Shown: positions 8,514-17,527, counted from the stretch's first letter. The stretch is DNA of 55,633 nucleotides from Burkholderiaceae bacterium (GCA_947462685.1 CANHPL010000012.1:1-55633); one strand, 5' to 3'. Notes: generated from the sequence alone by a model not told the origin. Numbers and translations: made by a program.

Positions 8514-8552
8514 TCTATAAAAATATTGATATGCTGATTTTTGATCGGGCAG

Positions 8553-8567
8553 GGCGGTAGCGTGCTT
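8553..8567 (+). promoter_or_regulatory. ops element (RfaH recruitment site)
   Basis: GGCGGTAGCGTGCTT is identical to the operon polarity suppressor core known from E. coli RfaH-controlled operons, including the GCGGTAGC part that forms the hairpin read by RfaH. It lies 83 bases after the RfaH-like gene and 79 bases before galE. The preceding bases GGGCAGG resemble the 3' half of the JUMPstart sequence. A degenerate second copy (14 of 18 positions, GGGTAATAGCGAGCTTAA) starts at 8616. Confidence 0.85.
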
Positions 8568-8584
8568 AAAAGAGGATAAAAAAT

Positions 8585-8641
8585 ATGAAGCAAATTATCA
8601 TGGTTGCAAATTTTCGGGTAATAGCGAGCTTAAGTATTTAA
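8585..8641 (+). CDS. 18-residue leader ORF between ops and galE
   Basis: ATG at 8585 preceded by AGAGGA, reading MKQIIMVANFRVIASLSI, stop at 8639-8641, four bases before the galE ATG. The frame differs from galE. It is too short to judge by composition. Its position directly after the ops site, with its own ribosome site and its stop coupled to the next start, suits a leader that loads ribosomes onto the nascent transcript, which is what RfaH promotes. A chance ORF is possible. Confidence 0.4.
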   Translation: MKQIIMVANFRVIASLSI

Positions 8642-8645
8642 AAGT

Positions 8646-9659
8646 ATGAATATTTTACTCACAGGCGGGGCAGGTTACATTGGCAGTCATGCCGCAGTCG
8701 TGCTGACTGAGGCTGGTCATCAAGTCGTCATCTTAGATAACTTTTGCAATAGCCAGCTTAGCGTATTAGAGCGCTTGGCTAAAATCTTAGGTAAACCTGT
8801 TCCATTCGTTGAAGGGGATACTCGGGATACTGAACTCGTTAGAAAAATTCTGAAAAATTATAAAATTGATGCAGTGATGCACTTTGCAGGACTAAAAGCG
8901 GTAGGCCAATCCGTTCAAAAGCCAATAGACTACTTTGATAATAACGTAGCTGGCACAATCAGCTTGCTTCAGGCCATGCGAGCGAACAACATCAAAATGC
9001 TCGTTTTTAGTAGCAGTGCAACTGTTTATGGCGCGCCACAATACCTACCTTTAGATGAAAATCATCCGACTCAAGCAATCAACCCTTATGGGCGCAGCAA
9101 GCTGCATATCGAAGAAATCTTGTCAGATATCGAGGCCTCAGATTCCAATTGGCATATCGCTTGTCTTCGCTACTTTAACCCAGTGGGTGCCCATGAATCA
9201 GGGATCATCGGTGAAAATCCTAATGATACCCCAAATAATCTTATGCCATATATAGCTCAGGTTGCGTTAGGCAGGTTACCTTATCTTAATGTGTATGGGA
9301 ATGATTACGACACACTTGATGGCACAGGCGTGCGAGACTTCATCCATGTTATGGATCTTGCCGAAGGACACTTGGCAGCATTAAGTTTTATAAATCAGAA
9401 ATCTGGTTTGAATATATTCAACTTGGGAACTGGTAAGGGTAGTAGCGTACTTGAAATGGTTAAAGCTTTTGAAGGGGTCAGTGGCAAATCCATTCCCTTG
9501 AGAGTTACGAATAGGCGAACAGGAGATGTCGCTGCTTGTTATGCTAGAGTGGATAAATCAAGTACTGATTTGAGTTGGAAAGCAACGCGAACTATACAAG
9601 AAATGTGCTCAAGCACTTTGAATTTCCAAAAAAATTATAAATGCAACAATCTATCTTAA
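8646..9659 (+). CDS. galE: UDP-glucose 4-epimerase
   Basis: Interconverts UDP-glucose and UDP-galactose (and often the N-acetyl forms), cytosolic, NAD-bound. The 337 residues have TGGAGYIGSH (6-15), SSSATVYG (about 121-128) and the catalytic YGRSK (about 148-152), plus the GalE-specific RYFNPVGAHESGIIGE. First large gene after the ops site, so it heads the RfaH-controlled operon. It supplies a galacto-configured donor for the glycan. Its 3' end overlaps the flippase start by 19 bases. The C-terminus is slightly irregular (FQKNYKCNNLS instead of the usual P-x-GY end), which may reflect recombination at this gene boundary. Confidence 0.92.
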   Translation: MNILLTGGAGYIGSHAAVVLTEAGHQVVILDNFCNSQLSVLERLAKILGKPVPFVEGDTRDTELVRKILKNYKIDAVMHFAGLKAVGQSVQKPIDYFDNNVAGTISLLQAMRANNIKMLVFSSSATVYGAPQYLPLDENHPTQAINPYGRSKLHIEEILSDIEASDSNWHIACLRYFNPVGAHESGIIGENPNDTPNNLMPYIAQVALGRLPYLNVYGNDYDTLDGTGVRDFIHVMDLAEGHLAALSFINQKSGLNIFNLGTGKGSSVLEMVKAFEGVSGKSIPLRVTNRRTGDVAACYARVDKSSTDLSWKATRTIQEMCSSTLNFQKNYKCNNLS

Positions 9660-11437
9660 CGCTATTAAAGCGTCTCTGGCGCCACATCAGCCCGCACCGT
9701 CGTGGGCAGTTTGGCTTACTATTGCTACTGATGTTACTAGCCTCATTTGCGGAGATTCTCAGCATTGGCGCTGTATTACCTTTTTTAGGTGTATTAACTG
9801 CGCCTGAGCGAATATTTGAACTGCATGATGCGCAACCGGTAATTCAGGTCTTAAATCTAACTGAGCCTAAGCAGCTATTGTTGCCGCTTACGGTTGCCTT
9901 TGGCGCGGCAGCATTAATTGCCGGCGCCATGCGCGTGTTATTGCTTTGGGCGAGCATTCGGCTATCATATGCTACTGGTGCTGATCTCAGCATTAGCATT
10001 TACCGCCGTACACTTTATCAGCCTTATGCGATACATTGCGCGCGCAACAGCAGTGAAGTTATTAATGGCATCTCTGGCAAAACGGGTGGTGTGATATCTG
10101 TCATTACCATGGTGCTTACATTAATTAGTTCGGCTGCTTTGCTCATTACCATTTTAATTGCATTACTATCCGTAAATCCTTTAATTGCATTGTCAGCTTT
10201 TGGAGGTTTTGGTTTGATTTACGTCGTTATTATTCGTTTAACACGCAAACAACTGGCTATTAATAGTCAGCGTATGGCCCGCGAATCTACTCAAGTGATT
10301 AAATCATTGCAAGAAGGCTTGGGTGGTATTCGCGATGTGCTGATTGATGGTAGCCAAGCCACTTACTGTCAGATTTATAGCGATGCTGACTTGCCCTTAC
10401 GGCGCGCGCAAGGTAGTACATTATTTATCGGAATAAGCCCCCGTTTCGCCATGGAAGCACTAGGTATGATGCTTATTGCTGCGCTGGCCTACTCGCTTGC
10501 TCAGCAAGCTGATGGTATTGATAAGGCCATTCCTGTGCTCGGCGCATTGGCGCTAGGATCACAACGATTACTCCCTGTTTTGCAGCAAGCTTATGGTGCA
10601 TGGTCAGGCATTCAAGGTGAGCAAGTCTCGCTTCAAGATGCGCTTGAACTGCTCGATCAACCATTGCCTGACTATGCCACCCAATCAATCGCACAACCGT
10701 TATCTTTTAATCAAAATATCAGCCTTAAGCAGCTTGGTTTTCGCTACAGCTCTCAAACGCCTTATGTGCTTTCGCAGATTAATCTCACTATAGCCAAAGG
10801 AAGTCGTGTCGGCTTTATAGGTACCACAGGCAGTGGTAAAAGCACCCTACTTGATATTGTTATGGGGTTACTTCAACCTACCGATGGCTCGTTACTAATA
10901 GATAACCAAAAAGTCACGCTCGCCAACCATCGCGCCTGGCAAGCCCATATTGCCCATGTGCCTCAAGCTATTTTTTTGGCAGATAGTAGTATTGAGGAAA
11001 ATATTGCCTTTGGTGTCCCCAAAGACCAAATCGACCATGATAGAGTTCGCCAAGCCGCACAACAGTCGCAAATTTCCGAAAGTATTGAAAGCTGGCCTAA
11101 ACAATATCAAACCTTTGTGGGTGAGCGTGGCATTCGTCTGTCAGGCGGGCAGCGACAGCGTATAGGTATTGCTCGTGCGCTATATAAGCAAGCGGATGTC
11201 ATCATCTTTGATGAGGCCACCAGCGCGCTAGATAATGAAACTGAACTAGCTGTTATGCAAGCTATTGAAGGGCTTAGCCAAGACCTTACACTGCTCATCA
11301 TCGCCCACCGTCTCACGACACTCAAAAACTGCACTCAAATTATTGAGCTGAGTGAAGGCGGTATTAAACGAACCGGTACTTATCATGACATTGTCAATCA
11401 ATCTATAATTACAATACAAAAGAACAAGGAAAGCTAA
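9641..11437 (+). CDS. ABC flippase for lipid-linked oligosaccharide (PglK-like)
   Basis: A 598-residue half-transporter with an exporter-type membrane domain (about 1-330; six helices, beginning with the FGLLLLLMLLASFAEILSIG helix) and a nucleotide-binding domain (about 350-590) showing GTTGSGKST (Walker A), LSGGQRQRIGIARAL (signature) and VIIFDEATSALD (Walker B), followed by IAHRL. The early helix with ASFAEILSIGAVLPFL is typical of PglK/WlaB-type flippases, which use ATP to move undecaprenyl-pyrophosphate oligosaccharide across the inner membrane, rather than MsbA. No Wzx flippase is seen in the window, so this protein is the best candidate for that step. It overlaps galE and precedes pseB by four bases. 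Confidence 0.85.
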   Translation: MQQSILTLLKRLWRHISPHRRGQFGLLLLLMLLASFAEILSIGAVLPFLGVLTAPERIFELHDAQPVIQVLNLTEPKQLLLPLTVAFGAAALIAGAMRVLLLWASIRLSYATGADLSISIYRRTLYQPYAIHCARNSSEVINGISGKTGGVISVITMVLTLISSAALLITILIALLSVNPLIALSAFGGFGLIYVVIIRLTRKQLAINSQRMARESTQVIKSLQEGLGGIRDVLIDGSQATYCQIYSDADLPLRRAQGSTLFIGISPRFAMEALGMMLIAALAYSLAQQADGIDKAIPVLGALALGSQRLLPVLQQAYGAWSGIQGEQVSLQDALELLDQPLPDYATQSIAQPLSFNQNISLKQLGFRYSSQTPYVLSQINLTIAKGSRVGFIGTTGSGKSTLLDIVMGLLQPTDGSLLIDNQKVTLANHRAWQAHIAHVPQAIFLADSSIEENIAFGVPKDQIDHDRVRQAAQQSQISESIESWPKQYQTFVGERGIRLSGGQRQRIGIARALYKQADVIIFDEATSALDNETELAVMQAIEGLSQDLTLLIIAHRLTTLKNCTQIIELSEGGIKRTGTYHDIVNQSIITIQKNKES

Positions 11438-11441
11438 CTTT

Positions 11442-12440
11442 ATGCTATCTAATTCATCTATCCTTATCACTGGTGGCACTGGTTCTTTTGGCCACACTTT
11501 TGTGCCGATGACACTTGCTAAATACAATCCAAGACGTTTGGTTATATATTCGCGTGACGAAATGAAGCAGTGGGAAATGGCTAAGCTTTATGGTAATGAT
11601 AAGCGGGTGCGGTTTTTCATTGGTGATGTGCGAGATAAAGATCGTTTATCACGGGCATTAAATGGTATTGATTATGTGGTTCATGCCGCTGCCACCAAAA
11701 TTGTTCCTACGGCAGAATACAATCCGTTTGAATGCGTTAAAACAAACGTATTTGGTGCCATGAACCTGATTGATGCATGTATTGACCAAGGTGTTAAACG
11801 TGTGGTTGCATTGTCCACTGATAAGGCTAGCAGTCCAGCTAATTTGTATGGTGCTACAAAACTTACATCAGATAAGTTGTTTATTGCGGGGAACTCTTAT
11901 TCCGGCAATAACGATACCCGCTTTGCTGTAGTTCGTTATGGCAACGTAATGGGTTCTAGGGGTTCAGTCATTCCATTTTTTCTCAGTCAAGCTGAAAAGG
12001 GTGTATTACCGATTACCGATGTGCGCATGACCCGCTTTATGATTACATTAGAGCAAGGGGTCGATTTAGTATGGCATGCCTTTGAGGATATGGTTGGCGG
12101 CGAGATTTATGTTAAAAAAATTCCGTCTATGAAAATGACAGATGTCGCATTGGCCACTGCACCTAATGCAACTCATAAGATTGTTGGTATCCGACCTGGT
12201 GAAAAGTTGCATGAGCAGATGATAGGTCTAGAAGATGCTCCCCACACCTATGAGTATGCGGAGCATTATAAAGTGTTACCAGCAATTCATGATTGGAGTC
12301 TAGACCCCGCTCGTATTAACGGTGGTACTTTGGTTACACCTGATTTTACTTATTGTTCAGATAATAACTCGGAGTGGATGAGCATAGCCAGTTTGCAGTC
12401 ATGGATAGAGCAAAATCACGAGCATATAGGTAAAATTTAA
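11442..12440 (+). CDS. pseB: UDP-GlcNAc 4,6-dehydratase (inverting), PseB
   Basis: First step of CMP-pseudaminic acid synthesis: dehydrates UDP-GlcNAc with inversion at C5. The 332 residues include TGGTGSFG (9-16), YSRDEMKQWEMA (about 36-47) which is typical of PseB/FlaA1, the AATKIVP loop (about 84-90) and STDKASSPANLYGATK (about 126-141) with the catalytic Tyr and Lys. LYGATKLTSDKLF and RYGNVMGSRGSVIPFF also fit. The short length, without an N-terminal membrane part, separates it from WbpM/PglF. The stop overlaps the pseC start (TAATG). Confidence 0.95.
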   Translation: MLSNSSILITGGTGSFGHTFVPMTLAKYNPRRLVIYSRDEMKQWEMAKLYGNDKRVRFFIGDVRDKDRLSRALNGIDYVVHAAATKIVPTAEYNPFECVKTNVFGAMNLIDACIDQGVKRVVALSTDKASSPANLYGATKLTSDKLFIAGNSYSGNNDTRFAVVRYGNVMGSRGSVIPFFLSQAEKGVLPITDVRMTRFMITLEQGVDLVWHAFEDMVGGEIYVKKIPSMKMTDVALATAPNATHKIVGIRPGEKLHEQMIGLEDAPHTYEYAEHYKVLPAIHDWSLDPARINGGTLVTPDFTYCSDNNSEWMSIASLQSWIEQNHEHIGKI

Positions 12441-13606
12441 TGAGTGTCATACCTTACAGTCGTCAAGATATTAACCAGGCTGACATCGATGCGGTTGTTA
12501 GTGTATTGCGCTCAGACTTTTTAACACAGGGCCCCGCAGTTCCAGCTTTTGAAAAATCGATTGTTGATTATTGTGGTGCGGAACATGCAGTTGCTGTTAA
12601 CAGCGCCACCAGTGCGCTTCATATTGCCTGTTTAGCCTTGGGCGTTGGCAATGGCGATATTGTTTGGACCACGCCAATTACCTTTGTCGCTAGTGCTAAC
12701 TGCGCATTGTATTGTGGCGCGACAGTTGATTTTGTTGATATTGACCCACGTACCTACAACATTAGCGTAGAAAGCCTGGCAGAAAAGCTAGCAGTAGCTG
12801 AAAAGATTGGCAAGCTGCCAAAAGTCCTAATTCCTGTCCATTTGTGCGGTCAACCCTGTGACATGGAAAGTATTTATACTTTAAGTCAAAAATATGGATT
12901 TAAAATTATCGAAGATGCATCCCATGCTATTGGTGGTAAATATAAAGGTGAAGTTATTGGCAATTGTCGTTATAGCGACATTACAGTGTTTAGTTTTCAT
13001 CCAGTAAAAATTATAACTACTGGTGAGGGCGGCATGGCCATGACAAATAATGCGCAGTTGGCAAAGTGCATGCAATTGCTGCGAACTCATGGTATCACGC
13101 GTGATGAAAATGAGATGACACATACTTCTGATGGCCCTTGGTATTACCAACAAATTGCTCTTGGTTATAACTACAGAATGACTGATATACAAGCGGTGCT
13201 TGGCTTAAATCAAATGCAGCGGCTGGATGAATTTGTAACTAAGCGCCACGTTATTGCTGACCGCTACAACCGATTATTAGCTGACGTGCCATTGATAATA
13301 CCTTGGCAACATGAAGATAGTTATTCTGCTTTACATCTATATGTCATTCGCCTCAATCTTGCGGAAATTGGCAAAACACACCGACAAATATTTGAGGTGT
13401 TACGAGCGCTAGATATTGGCGTAAACCTGCACTATATTCCTGTGTACCATCACCCATATTATCAAAGCTTAGGATTTAAGACCGACTATTGTTTAGAGGC
13501 AGAGCAGTACTATGCTGAAGCTATTAGTTTGCCGATATATCCAGGCTTGACTGAAGCTCAACAAGATCTAGTAGTGAGGGCACTATACGAGGCAATAAGA
13601 TTATGA
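12440..13606 (+). CDS. pseC: UDP-4-amino-4,6-dideoxy-AltNAc transaminase, PseC
   Basis: PLP aminotransferase that puts the C4 amino group on the PseB product. The 388 residues have the DegT/DnrJ/EryC1/StrS fold: VNSATSALHIACLALGVG (about 54-71), the Asp/Ala/His motif EDASHAIGGKYKG (about 157-169) and FSFHPVKIITTGEGG (about 182-196), where Lys near 188 binds PLP. YSRQDINQADIDAVV and SDFLTQGP near the start are typical of PseC. It overlaps both neighbours by one to four bases, consistent with a pathway operon. Confidence 0.95.
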   Translation: MSVIPYSRQDINQADIDAVVSVLRSDFLTQGPAVPAFEKSIVDYCGAEHAVAVNSATSALHIACLALGVGNGDIVWTTPITFVASANCALYCGATVDFVDIDPRTYNISVESLAEKLAVAEKIGKLPKVLIPVHLCGQPCDMESIYTLSQKYGFKIIEDASHAIGGKYKGEVIGNCRYSDITVFSFHPVKIITTGEGGMAMTNNAQLAKCMQLLRTHGITRDENEMTHTSDGPWYYQQIALGYNYRMTDIQAVLGLNQMQRLDEFVTKRHVIADRYNRLLADVPLIIPWQHEDSYSALHLYVIRLNLAEIGKTHRQIFEVLRALDIGVNLHYIPVYHHPYYQSLGFKTDYCLEAEQYYAEAISLPIYPGLTEAQQDLVVRALYEAIRL

Positions 13607-14328
13607 ATATCGCAGTTATTCCGGCTCGAGGTGGTAGTAAGCGTATCCCACGCAAAAATATAAAAGAATTTTGTGGTAAGCCCATGATTGCTTTCGCGAT
13701 CATGGCAGCAAAAGAATCAGGCCTATTTGATCATATTGTTGTTTCTACCGATGATGAAGAAATTGCTCAGATTGCTAAAGAATGGGGCGCTGAAACTCCA
13801 TTTGTACGACCAGATGAACTAGCAAACGATTACACTGCAACTGTTCCAGTAATTGCGCACGCGATTGAGACCTGTCAAAATTTGGGCTGGGTATTTGATA
13901 ATGTTTGTTGTATTTACCCTAACGTTCCTTTCATTAAGATTAGCGATCTTAGGGGTGCGCTTGATTTTTTGAATAATAGTGAGGCAGATTATTGTTTTCC
14001 AGTCACAGAATATCCCTCCGCAATACAACGAGCACTTAAGCGGTTGAGTAACGGAAAGACGCAACCTTTTTATCCTGAGTTTGAAAAAACACGAACTCAG
14101 GACTTGGAGCCAGCTTTTTATGATGCAGGTCAGTTCTATTGGGGCAAATCCCAAGCTTGGCTATCAAATCCAAGAATCCACAGCAGTGGCATAGGATATC
14201 CTATTCCAAATTGGCGCGTTGTTGATATCGACACGCCTGAAGATTGGCAGCGCGCTGAACTTATTTATCGCGCACTTACTAACAACACTTTAAATGCCTT
14301 AAAAGATGGGAAATACAATGACTTTTAA
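13603..14328 (+). CDS. pseF: Pseudaminic acid cytidylyltransferase, PseF
   Basis: Activates pseudaminic acid with CTP to give CMP-pseudaminic acid, the donor for transferases. The 241 residues begin NIAVIPARGGSKRIPRKN, the CMP-sugar synthetase signature, followed by FCGKPMIAFAI; QFYWGKSQAWL (about 180-190) near the C-terminus is a PseF feature not found in NeuA. The ATG overlaps the pseC stop. Normal length. Confidence 0.94.
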   Translation: MNIAVIPARGGSKRIPRKNIKEFCGKPMIAFAIMAAKESGLFDHIVVSTDDEEIAQIAKEWGAETPFVRPDELANDYTATVPVIAHAIETCQNLGWVFDNVCCIYPNVPFIKISDLRGALDFLNNSEADYCFPVTEYPSAIQRALKRLSNGKTQPFYPEFEKTRTQDLEPAFYDAGQFYWGKSQAWLSNPRIHSSGIGYPIPNWRVVDIDTPEDWQRAELIYRALTNNTLNALKDGKYNDF

Positions 14329-14938
14329 AACTGAGCAAGAGGCCTTTTGGGCAGGCAATTTTGGAACAGAGTATATCAAACGTAATCAAGGCGGTGATTT
14401 GTTAGCGTCTAATTTGAATTTTTTCATAAAAGCATTGCGTGTCACGAAAAATATAAAAAATGCCATAGAATTTGGTGCCAATATTGGTATGAATTTACAG
14501 GCGCTAAGATTGCTGTATCCATCAACGAACTTGCATGCAATTGAAATTAATGTTGATGCAGCACACGAATTGGAACAAGTAATCCCTATTGATAATATTT
14601 ATCAAAGCTCTATATTGGATTGGATTCCCATTCGAACTTGGGATTTAGCTCTAATCAAAGGAGTCCTGATACATATTAACCCAGATGAACTTAATCAGGT
14701 TTATGACAAGTTAGTTGCTGCAACAAGCCGTTATTTGATGGTCGCCGAGTATTACAACCCTGTACCAGTTGCAATACCCTATCGCGGCCATGCTGACCGG
14801 TTATTTAAACGTGATTTTGCAGGCGAAATTATGGAACGGCACCCAGAAATGAAGTTACTGGATTACGGGTTTGCTTATCGCCTAGATCCTGATTTTCCTC
14901 AAGATGATATTACGTGGTTTTTGATGGAAAAACGATGA
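14318..14938 (+). CDS. Pseudaminic acid biosynthesis-associated methylase
   Basis: A 206-residue SAM-dependent methyltransferase-like protein. The start MTFKTEQEAFWAGNFGTEYI is distinctive for the family annotated as pseudaminic acid biosynthesis-associated methylase. NAIEFGANIGMNLQALRLL (about 50-68) is a variant SAM-binding motif I (E-F-G-A-N-I-G), and LIKGVLIHINPDEL (about 109-122) a later motif. An ATG at 14306 in frame is possible but the family begins near 14318, which overlaps pseF by 11 bases. Its substrate is not established; the constant association with pse genes suggests an O- or N-methylated pseudaminic acid. Confidence 0.85.
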   Translation: MTFKTEQEAFWAGNFGTEYIKRNQGGDLLASNLNFFIKALRVTKNIKNAIEFGANIGMNLQALRLLYPSTNLHAIEINVDAAHELEQVIPIDNIYQSSILDWIPIRTWDLALIKGVLIHINPDELNQVYDKLVAATSRYLMVAEYYNPVPVAIPYRGHADRLFKRDFAGEIMERHPEMKLLDYGFAYRLDPDFPQDDITWFLMEKR

Positions 14939-14972
14939 GTAGATACTTAAGTTTATTAAAAAAATAATGTAA

Positions 14973-16475
14973 ATGAAGATTGCTTTCCGCACAGACGCAT
15001 CTAAGCAAATAGGTACTGGCCATTTTATGCGCTGCCTGACCTTGGCAGATGAACTTAAAAAGCAGGGGGGGCAAATTCGATTCATTAGTCGAAATTTGCC
15101 AACACATTTGAGTGATATGCTTACTGAAAAAGGTATGGAATATTTACCTTTGAGTATAGATGATGCAAAAGAAGCCTTAGATGAGTTGGCTCACGCCAGC
15201 TGGCTCGGGACTAGCCAAATTCGAGATGCGCAAGCAACCCTTCAGGCATTGACAGATCAATCATGGGATTGGATTGTTGTAGATCACTATGCATTGGATA
15301 AGTGTTGGGAAACTGAAGTCCGTGGCAGTTGTAAAAAGTTAATGGTGATTGACGACCTTGCTGACCGTCAGCATGATTGTGATGTGTTGCTAGATCAGAA
15401 TTATTATTTAGATATGCCAACACGCTATGTCAGTAAAGTTCCTTCGCATTGCCAGTTGTTATTAGGCCCACGATATGCTTTATTGCGAGAAGAATTTAGA
15501 ACCTTACGCGAGAAGGTTAAAGTGCGCGCAGGTTATGTAAAAAAAATATTAGTATTTTTCGGTGGAGTGGATAAAGACAACTACACCAGTTTGGCATTGC
15601 AAGCATTGTCAGAATTAAATATTACGATACAAGTGGATGTTGTTATTGGAACTCAACATCCTAATCGAGAGCAGATACAGCAAGCCTGTAATAATCATGG
15701 GTTTATTTGTCATGTACAGACAACGCGTATGGCAGAACTGATGGCAGAGGCTGACTTGGCTATTGGTGGAGGAGGTTCAGCAATTTGGGAACGTTGCTCT
15801 TTGGGATTGCCAACTATAAGTTTTTCTTTAGCTGAAAACCAGCGAAAGTTAATTGTTGATGCAGCTTTAGCAGGATTGATATACACACCGATTAGTAGAC
15901 GAAATTTGGTTGAAGTTATTCGAGACCATGTGGATAGCTTATTAGAAAACCCTACATTGATTAAGTTAATTTCTAATACTGCAATGAAGTTTGTAGATGG
16001 CAAGGGTTCATTAAGAATTATCACAGCTATGGGAATTAATTTCATTAAAATAAAACAGGCGGATAAAGATGATTCAAAAAATATCTATGAGTGGCGTAAT
16101 AATAAAAAAATTCGTGATGTATCAATAAATTCAGCCCCCATTTCATGGGAAGAGCATCAAAGATGGTTTGATGCAATTTTGACAGATAAAAACCGTGAGT
16201 TGATTATTGGTACGACTGAAAATCAACAGGTTGGCGTTGTCCGTTTTGATATAGAAAATGATGTGGCCGAAGTATCAATTTATCTAGTCCTAGAGGGTGG
16301 ATTCGCAGGCCAAGGCCGTAATCTGTTGATGAGTGCAGAGCGATGGTTAACTGTTAACCGGCCGGAAATTAGACGCATACGTGCGAGTGTGTTAGCTGGG
16401 AATGAGGCATCTAAAAACCTTTTCCTTGCCTCGAGTTATCATGAAAATAAGATTTGTTATCAAAAAGACCTTTGA
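14973..16475 (+). CDS. pseG: PseG-PseH fusion (UDP-sugar hydrolase plus N-acetyltransferase)
   Basis: Two pathway enzymes in one 500-residue chain. Residues 1 to about 345 are PseG, the GT-B-like hydrolase that removes UDP from UDP-2,4-diacetamido-2,4,6-trideoxy-altrose: RTDASKQIGTGHFMRCLTLA (5-24) with the active-site His, DDLADRQHDCDVLLDQN (about 126-142), FFGGVDKDN (about 191-199) and GGGGSAIWERCSLGLPTISF (about 262-281). Residues about 352-500 are a GNAT acetyltransferase of the PseH type: EWRNNKKIRDVS, SWEEHQRWF and, at the acetyl-CoA loop, GGFAGQGRNLL. No separate pseH is found, so the fusion fills that gap. Note that PseH acts before PseG, so the two domains catalyse consecutive steps. 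Confidence 0.93.
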   Translation: MKIAFRTDASKQIGTGHFMRCLTLADELKKQGGQIRFISRNLPTHLSDMLTEKGMEYLPLSIDDAKEALDELAHASWLGTSQIRDAQATLQALTDQSWDWIVVDHYALDKCWETEVRGSCKKLMVIDDLADRQHDCDVLLDQNYYLDMPTRYVSKVPSHCQLLLGPRYALLREEFRTLREKVKVRAGYVKKILVFFGGVDKDNYTSLALQALSELNITIQVDVVIGTQHPNREQIQQACNNHGFICHVQTTRMAELMAEADLAIGGGGSAIWERCSLGLPTISFSLAENQRKLIVDAALAGLIYTPISRRNLVEVIRDHVDSLLENPTLIKLISNTAMKFVDGKGSLRIITAMGINFIKIKQADKDDSKNIYEWRNNKKIRDVSINSAPISWEEHQRWFDAILTDKNRELIIGTTENQQVGVVRFDIENDVAEVSIYLVLEGGFAGQGRNLLMSAERWLTVNRPEIRRIRASVLAGNEASKNLFLASSYHENKICYQKDL

Positions 16476-16483
16476 GATAAAAA

Positions 16484-17527
16484 ATGATTACCATTAATAA
16501 TAGAAAAATCAGCCCCGACCATCCTCCATTCATCATTGCCGAAATGTCTGGTAACCATAACCAATCTCTAGATAAAGCGTTGGAGATTGTTGATGCAGTT
16601 GCCAAAACTGGAGCACATGCGCTTAAAATTCAAACCTATACACCAGACACCATGACGCTAGATTTGGATGAGCGCGAGTTTCATATTAGTGATCCCAAAA
16701 GTCTGTGGGCGGGTAACTCACTCTATAAGCTTTACGGAGAGGCTTACACGCCGTGGGAATGGCACAAGCCAATTTTTGATCGGGCGAGAGAGTTGGGTAT
16801 TATTGCTTTCAGTACACCCTTTGATGATACGGCAGTCGATTTTTTGGAAGATTTGGACGTGCCATGTTACAAAATAGCCTCTTTTGAAAATACTGATTTA
16901 CCATTGATTCGCCGAGTAGCAGCCACTGGGAAACCCTTGATTATTTCTACAGGCATGGCGAGTATTGCCGAGTTGGATGATACCGTTCGCAACGCCCGTG
17001 AAGCTGGTTGTAAAGACCTTATTTTGTTAAAGTGCACCAGCACTTACCCAGCTACCGCTGATAACACCAATATCTTGACCATACCACATATGCGTGAACT
17101 ATTTGGCTGCGAAGTTGGCTTGTCTGACCACACCATGGGCGTGGGTGTATCTGTCGCAAGTGCAGCGCTAGGGGCAACTGTGATAGAGAAGCACTTTACA
17201 CTTAATCGTGCCGATGGTGGAGTCGACAGTACCTTTTCAATGGAACCAGCCGAGATGACGCAACTGGTTGTAGAGACAGAGCGTGCGTGGCAAGCGTTAG
17301 GTAAGGTTAGTTATGGGGCAACTGAAGCGGAGAAAAAATCAATTGTGTTTAGACGTTCGCTTTATGTGGTGCAAGACATAAAAGCCGGCGAAATTTTAAC
17401 AAACGAAAATGTCCGAGCGATTCGGCCTGGATTAGGTTTGCCGACTAAATATCTACCACAAATAATTAATCGGGTAGCCAAGCAAGATCTCAAGCGTGGG
17501 ACCGCGTTGAGTTGGGATTTAATTTAA
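16484..17527 (+). CDS. pseI: Pseudaminic acid synthase, PseI
   Basis: Condenses 2,4-diacetamido-2,4,6-trideoxy-altrose with phosphoenolpyruvate to give pseudaminic acid; NeuB family. The 347 residues have an NeuB TIM barrel (about 1-280) with IIAEMSGNHNQSLDKAL (18-34), where the MSGNHN form is typical of PseI while NeuB/LegI have AGVNHN, LKCTSTYPA (about 187-195), GLSDHTMG (about 208-215) and IEKHFTLNRADGGVDSTFSM, then an SAF antifreeze-like domain (about 285-347). This completes the route from UDP-GlcNAc to CMP-pseudaminic acid in six genes. Confidence 0.95.
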   Translation: MITINNRKISPDHPPFIIAEMSGNHNQSLDKALEIVDAVAKTGAHALKIQTYTPDTMTLDLDEREFHISDPKSLWAGNSLYKLYGEAYTPWEWHKPIFDRARELGIIAFSTPFDDTAVDFLEDLDVPCYKIASFENTDLPLIRRVAATGKPLIISTGMASIAELDDTVRNAREAGCKDLILLKCTSTYPATADNTNILTIPHMRELFGCEVGLSDHTMGVGVSVASAALGATVIEKHFTLNRADGGVDSTFSMEPAEMTQLVVETERAWQALGKVSYGATEAEKKSIVFRRSLYVVQDIKAGEILTNENVRAIRPGLGLPTKYLPQIINRVAKQDLKRGTALSWDLI

